NCBI GenBank assembly: GCA_015222795.1
Contig: JADFVY010000498.1
Coordinates: 1 to 7,744, forward strand
DNA from: Pseudomonadota bacterium
GTDB taxonomy: Bacteria; Pseudomonadota; Alphaproteobacteria; UBA8366; JADFVY01
Direction: 5' to 3'
Length of the DNA: 7,744 nucleotides
The notes under the pieces were generated by a model. It ran no database searches, had not been told where the DNA came from, and saw only the letters and a program-made list of their open reading frames with translations. Of the stretch, positions 4,029 through 7,744 are shown in pieces. Each line of letters begins with the position of its first letter. Within the stretch, counting starts at the first letter, position 1. Made by a program: the position numbers and the translations under genes.

Positions 4029-6350
4029 ATGGCGAAGTTTGGGATCGGGCAACCGATTAATCGGGTCGAGGACGCGCGGCTATTAACAGGCCAGGGCCGG
4101 TACACGGCCGACATCAATATTTTAGGGCAGGCCTTTGGCCATGTCCTGCGGTCGCCGCACGCCCATGCCTGCATCGTAGACATCGACATGCGGGCCGCGC
4201 TGGGCATGCCCGGCGTGCTGGCGATCTACACGGCGGCTGAAATTCAGCGCGAGGGGCTTGGAACCATCCAGTGCCTGGCCCCAACGACACAGCCGGACGG
4301 TTCGGTCCAGCCCCTGCCGCCACATCCCGTGCTGGCCGAGGGCAAGGTGCGCCATGTGGGCGACCCGGTGGCCTTCGTCGTTGCCGAGACGCCGGATCAG
4401 GCCTACGATGCCGCCGAGGCGATCATGGTCGAGTACGATCCGCTGCGCGCCGCCGCCAACCCCATGGCGGCGATCGAACCGGGCGTGCCGCCGGTCCATG
4501 ACGAGGCGCCGGGCAATGTCAGTTTCCGCTGGGAGAAGGGCGACCGGGAAAACACCGACGCGCTGTTCGCCGATGCCGCCCATATTGTGCGTACCCGCCT
4601 GATAAATAATCGCATCATTGTCGCGCCGATCGAAACCCGCGCGGCGATCGGCGATTGGGACGGCGAACGTTTCACCCTCCATACGCCCAGCCAGGGCCCG
4701 CATTCCCTGCGCCGCCAGCTTGCCAACGATATCTTCCACATGCCCGAGGAAGCATTCCATCTGGTGACGCCCGATGTCGGTGGCGCATTCGGCATGAAGA
4801 TTTTTCTCTATGCCGAGCAGGTGCTGGTGCTGCTGGCGGCCCGCGAACTGGGCCGCCCGGTCAAATGGGTGGCCGAGCGCGCGGCGGATGCGTTCCTGTC
4901 GGACAGCCACGGCCGCGACCAGGTCAACAATGTTGAACTGGCGCTGGATGGCGACGGCCGGTTCCTGGCGCTGCGCGTGAATAATTACGCCAATATGGGC
5001 GCCTACCTGTCGAACTTCGCGCCCTATATCCCAACCGACTGCGGCGTCCTGATGAATAACGGGGTCTATCGCTTCCAGGCCATGCATGTCAGCGTCACCG
5101 GCGTCTTCACCAACACGGTTCCCGTTGACGCCTATCGCGGCGCCGGGCGACCGGAGGCGATCTATCTGCTGGAGCGCACGGTGGATGCGGCGGCCAGCCA
5201 GCTTGGCATCGACCCGGCAGAGCTGCGGCGGCGCAACTTCATCGGCGCGCAAGAAATGCCTTTCACGACCGTGATCGGCGCGACTTACGATTCCGGCGAT
5301 TTCGACCGCAATCTGGAAGATGCGCTGCGGCGCGCCGACAGTGATGGTTTCGTCGCCCGCAAGGCGGAATCCCGTGCGCGCGGTCGGCTGCGCGGCATGG
5401 GATTCGCCCATTACATCGAGAATTGCGGCTCCGGCCCCGAAGAAACCGGCCGCATGCGTGTCGAGCCGGACGGCACGGTTACCTTCTCCATCGGCACCCA
5501 GGACAATGGCCAGGGCCACCAGACCGCCTATGGCCAGATTATCGCCGACCGGTTGGGCATCGATATTGCCCAGGTGCGTGTCATCCAGGGCGATACCGAT
5601 CTTGTGCCGACCGGCATGGGCACCGGCGGTTCGCGTTCGCTGCCCGTCGGCGGCGTTTCCTGCGATCTGGCGGCCGGCGCCCTGATCGAAAAGGGCAAAC
5701 GCATCGCGGCGGAGGTTCTCGAAGCCGCGGTCGAGGATATCGAATTCGCCGACGGCGCCTTTGCCATTGCCGGCACGGATCGCGCCGCCAGCCTGGCCGA
5801 TATCGCCCGGGCCGCATCCGACCCGGCCAATCTGCCCGAAGGAGACGAACCGGGCCTTACCGGCGAGGGCACCCACGGCACAACGATGTATACCTTCCCC
5901 AACGGCTGCCATGTCTGCGAGGTGGAAGTGGACCCGGAAACCGGGCAGGTAACGCTGGACCGCTACACCGCGGTGGACGATTTCGGCAAGGTGATCAATC
6001 CAGAATTGCTGGCCAGCCAGGTCTATGGCGGCATCGGCCAGGGCGTTGGCCAGGCGCTGCACGAGGCTTGCGTCTATGACGATGACGGGCAGCTTCTCAG
6101 CGGCTCCTTCATGGATTACGGCCTGCCACGCGCCGACGACCTTCCCGATATCGCCTTCGCCTATCACGAGGACGCGCCCTGCGCCACCAATGCGCTGGGA
6201 CTGAAGGGGGCGGGTGAGGCGGGCGCGGTCGCCGCGCCTCCCGCCGTCATGAACGCCCTTCTCGACGCCCTGTCCGAGCGCGGCGTGACCGCCATCGACA
6301 TGCCGGCGACACCGCAGTCGGTCTGGCGCGCCATCCGGGACGCCGCATGA
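4029..6350 (+). CDS. Molybdenum hydroxylase large subunit (xanthine dehydrogenase / CoxL form II type)
   Basis: This is the catalytic subunit of a cytosolic molybdenum-cofactor hydroxylase; the substrate cannot be told from sequence. The 773 residues are full length for the family. They comprise an N-terminal a/b-hammerhead domain (about 18-140) starting with the family's FGIGQPINRVEDARLLTG, then Mo-cofactor binding domains. Landmarks are GGAFGMK (251-257), AYRGAGR (368-374), DNGQGHQ (492-498), GTGGSRS (531-537) and the catalytic glutamate E730 in LKGAGEAG. The AYRGAGR loop is the form II signature and lacks the copper-binding cysteine of true CO dehydrogenase (AYRCSFR), so it should not be labelled CODH. 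Such subunits normally pair with a 2Fe-2S and an FAD subunit, neither of which is visible on either side. ATG 4029 matches the family start and has AGGGA 10 bases upstream. Its stop overlaps the next start by ATGA. Confidence 0.93.
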   Translation: MAKFGIGQPINRVEDARLLTGQGRYTADINILGQAFGHVLRSPHAHACIVDIDMRAALGMPGVLAIYTAAEIQREGLGTIQCLAPTTQPDGSVQPLPPHPVLAEGKVRHVGDPVAFVVAETPDQAYDAAEAIMVEYDPLRAAANPMAAIEPGVPPVHDEAPGNVSFRWEKGDRENTDALFADAAHIVRTRLINNRIIVAPIETRAAIGDWDGERFTLHTPSQGPHSLRRQLANDIFHMPEEAFHLVTPDVGGAFGMKIFLYAEQVLVLLAARELGRPVKWVAERAADAFLSDSHGRDQVNNVELALDGDGRFLALRVNNYANMGAYLSNFAPYIPTDCGVLMNNGVYRFQAMHVSVTGVFTNTVPVDAYRGAGRPEAIYLLERTVDAAASQLGIDPAELRRRNFIGAQEMPFTTVIGATYDSGDFDRNLEDALRRADSDGFVARKAESRARGRLRGMGFAHYIENCGSGPEETGRMRVEPDGTVTFSIGTQDNGQGHQTAYGQIIADRLGIDIAQVRVIQGDTDLVPTGMGTGGSRSLPVGGVSCDLAAGALIEKGKRIAAEVLEAAVEDIEFADGAFAIAGTDRAASLADIARAASDPANLPEGDEPGLTGEGTHGTTMYTFPNGCHVCEVEVDPETGQVTLDRYTAVDDFGKVINPELLASQVYGGIGQGVGQALHEACVYDDDGQLLSGSFMDYGLPRADDLPDIAFAYHEDAPCATNALGLKGAGEAGAVAAPPAVMNALLDALSERGVTAIDMPATPQSVWRAIRDAA

Positions 6351-7561
6351 TGGACAAGGTCCAGGAGCAATACGAACGCTGGATTTATCCCGAGCCGATC
6401 GAGGATCTCGAGGCCTGGGTCGCCAGCGGCATGTTTTCGGTCGGAGATGCCCGGGAATGCGGCGATCTGTTCTGGCCCGCGACGGGCTATCGCGAGGGCA
6501 TGAACATCCTGGTCGCGGGCTGCGGCGCCAACCAGGCGGCACGCTATGCGCTACAGCATCCGAACGCCAGGGTCACCGGCATCGACCTCAGCGAGGCCTC
6601 TCTGGCCCACGAGGAAAAACTGAAAGCCAAACACGGGCTGGAAAACCTGACACTGCGCCAGATGCGGCTGGAAGAGGTTTCCGAGCTCGGCCAGACCTTC
6701 GATTTCATCGCCTCTTCCGGCGTGCTGCACCATCTGCCGGACCCCGTGGCGGGCCTGAAAGCACTGGGCGACGTGCTGGACCGCGATGGCGTTATCTACA
6801 TCATGCTCTATGGCCGCTACGGACGGGTTCCTGTCTATATGATGCAGGACCTGTTCCGCACGATCGGCGTGGAGCAAACCGGGGAAGACCTGGCGCTGGT
6901 CAAGGACGTCATCAAGCTGTTGCCACCGGAACATCCGATGAAGGCCTATGCCGGACGCTCGACCGACATGAAGTACGACGCCGGCCTGGTGGACCTGTTA
7001 CTGCACCGGCAGGACCGGCCTTACAGCGTTCCAGAAATCATGGAGTTCACCCGCGACGCCGGGATGGCGTTCCAGAGCTGGATCCAGCCGGCATTCTACA
7101 ATCCCGACGGCGTCGTTCCCGACAATCACCCGCTTTACCCGCGGCTGGAAAAGCTTTCAGACGAAGAACGCTGGGCCGCCATGGAACTGTTCGGCGGGCA
7201 GCTTTCGCGGCATGATTTCTGCGTTTGCCGGACCGACCGGCCGCTGGACAGCTATTATATCGATTTCGTGCATCCCGAATTTCCCGCCCGGGCGGTTCCA
7301 CTACCGAGGGGTTCGAACCTGGCGGCGGCGGCCGGTGGGAAGCCGGCCATGCTGACCGGCCCGCAACGCCCACCCCTGACCCTGCCGCCGCCGCTCGCCA
7401 CGATCTTCCAGCAGATCGACGGCGCCCGGACCATCGCCGAATGCCTGGAATCCGCGCCGGTGAACGCCCCGCCGGAAGTTCTGCGGCAGCATGGCCTGCG
7501 TTTCTTCCGAACTTTATCGCGGACCGGCCATATCGCCTTCCACCTCAAGGAAACATCATGA
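6347..7561 (+). CDS. Class I SAM-dependent methyltransferase with a PqqD-like C-terminal extension
   Basis: This is a predicted cytosolic methyltransferase; the acceptor is unknown. In the 404-residue product, residues about 50-155 form the SAM-binding Rossmann fold. VAGCGANQA (56-64) is motif I, D80 in GIDLSE is the ribose-binding acid, and the strand FDFIASSGVLHHLPDP (118-133) follows. The middle (about 160-310) is a helical region of the kind seen in methyltransferases with a regulatory domain, ending with a DFCVC pair (C292, C294). After a Pro/Ala-rich linker (about 315-348), residues 349-404 (IFQQIDGARTIAECL onward) resemble a PqqD-like winged-helix module. That last assignment is by pattern only. 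ATG 6347 overlaps the hydroxylase stop by 4 bp, with GGGA upstream; the second ATG at 6350 is also possible. Its own stop overlaps cysQ by ATGA, so all three genes should be translated from one message. Confidence 0.88.
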   Translation: MMDKVQEQYERWIYPEPIEDLEAWVASGMFSVGDARECGDLFWPATGYREGMNILVAGCGANQAARYALQHPNARVTGIDLSEASLAHEEKLKAKHGLENLTLRQMRLEEVSELGQTFDFIASSGVLHHLPDPVAGLKALGDVLDRDGVIYIMLYGRYGRVPVYMMQDLFRTIGVEQTGEDLALVKDVIKLLPPEHPMKAYAGRSTDMKYDAGLVDLLLHRQDRPYSVPEIMEFTRDAGMAFQSWIQPAFYNPDGVVPDNHPLYPRLEKLSDEERWAAMELFGGQLSRHDFCVCRTDRPLDSYYIDFVHPEFPARAVPLPRGSNLAAAAGGKPAMLTGPQRPPLTLPPPLATIFQQIDGARTIAECLESAPVNAPPEVLRQHGLRFFRTLSRTGHIAFHLKETS

Positions 7562-7744
7562 CCGACTATCAGGAATGGATGCCCCAACTCGTCGCCCTTT
7601 CCCACAAGGCCGGCGAGGCGATCATGGAAATTTACGCCACTGACTTCAAAACCGAGACCAAATCCGACGATTCGCCGGTGACGGCCGCCGATTTGGCGGC
7701 CGAGGCTGTCATCGAGGCGGGATTGACCGAACTCGCCCCCGATA
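7558..7744 (+). CDS. cysQ: 3'(2'),5'-bisphosphate nucleotidase CysQ, N-terminal part (cut by window end)
   Basis: CysQ removes the 3'-phosphate from 3'-phosphoadenosine-5'-phosphate (PAP), a toxic by-product of sulfate activation and phosphopantetheine transfer, giving AMP. Only the first 62 residues are present. They match the family start: a first helix (VALSHKAGEAIMEIY), then TETKSDDSPVTAAD (32-45), where the K..D.SPVT.AD signature of the Li+-sensitive, Mg2+-dependent phosphatase fold is clear, followed by the helix LAAEAVIEAGL. The metal-binding acids of the later DPLDGT-type motif would lie beyond the window. ATG 7558 overlaps the methyltransferase stop by ATGA, and AGGA (7548-7551) is six bases upstream. 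Inositol monophosphatase is the alternative family, but the SPVTAAD context and the early helix favour CysQ. Confidence 0.88.
   Translation, partial: MTDYQEWMPQLVALSHKAGEAIMEIYATDFKTETKSDDSPVTAADLAAEAVIEAGLTELAPD

Noticed and set aside
4029..6350. Carbon monoxide dehydrogenase large subunit (coxL in the strict sense)
   Set aside because: The active-site loop is AYRGAGR with glycine at 371 where CO dehydrogenase has the copper-binding cysteine, and coxS/coxM are not adjacent.
4122..6542. 806-codon open frame on the minus strand opposite the molybdenum hydroxylase
   Set aside because: It is a shadow of G/C-biased codons in the real gene. The translation is Arg/Ala/Gly/His-rich with no domain pattern, while the plus-strand protein has all family motifs.

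Overview
The window looks like GC-rich chromosomal DNA of an alphaproteobacterium. NrdB and NrdA read like alphaproteobacterial class Ia proteins, the flanking genes have strong G/C third-position bias, and the final CysQ start fits the same group. This placement comes from protein character only and is a moderate-confidence inference. All supported genes lie on the + strand, and there is no sign of an integrated mobile element, CRISPR array, rRNA or tRNA.

Region 1 (about 1-3577) is a complete class Ia ribonucleotide reductase operon. It has an AT-rich control region with a sigma70-type promoter, two NrdR-like operator boxes 31 bp apart and several DnaA-box-like words. These are followed by nrdA (190-2202), an unrecognised 96-codon gene (2230-2520) and nrdB (2528-3487), then a strong rho-independent terminator at 3541-3577. 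The three genes are spaced by 27 and 7 bp and are probably co-transcribed. NrdA has all its catalytic cysteines and ends in a CxxC tail, but it lacks a recognisable N-terminal ATP-cone. NrdB has all six iron ligands and the radical tyrosine but no ATP-cone either.

Region 2 (about 3578-4028) is an AT-richer stretch. It carries short repeats and a small two-helix membrane protein of unknown function (3692-3955), followed by a candidate promoter just upstream of the next operon.

Region 3 (4029 to the window end) is a tightly packed operon. A molybdenum hydroxylase large subunit of the CoxL form II / xanthine dehydrogenase type (4029-6350) overlaps a two-part SAM-dependent methyltransferase (6347-7561) by ATGA. 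The methyltransferase in turn overlaps the start of cysQ, a 3'(2'),5'-bisphosphate nucleotidase (7558 onward, cut by the window end), also by ATGA. No iron-sulfur or FAD partner subunit for the hydroxylase is visible here.

The points most worth a second look are the small gene lodged between nrdA and nrdB, the absence of an ATP-cone in both reductase subunits, and the translationally coupled triad of a partnerless molybdenum hydroxylase, a methyltransferase with a PqqD-like tail, and CysQ. Nothing here proves a new system; these are candidates.
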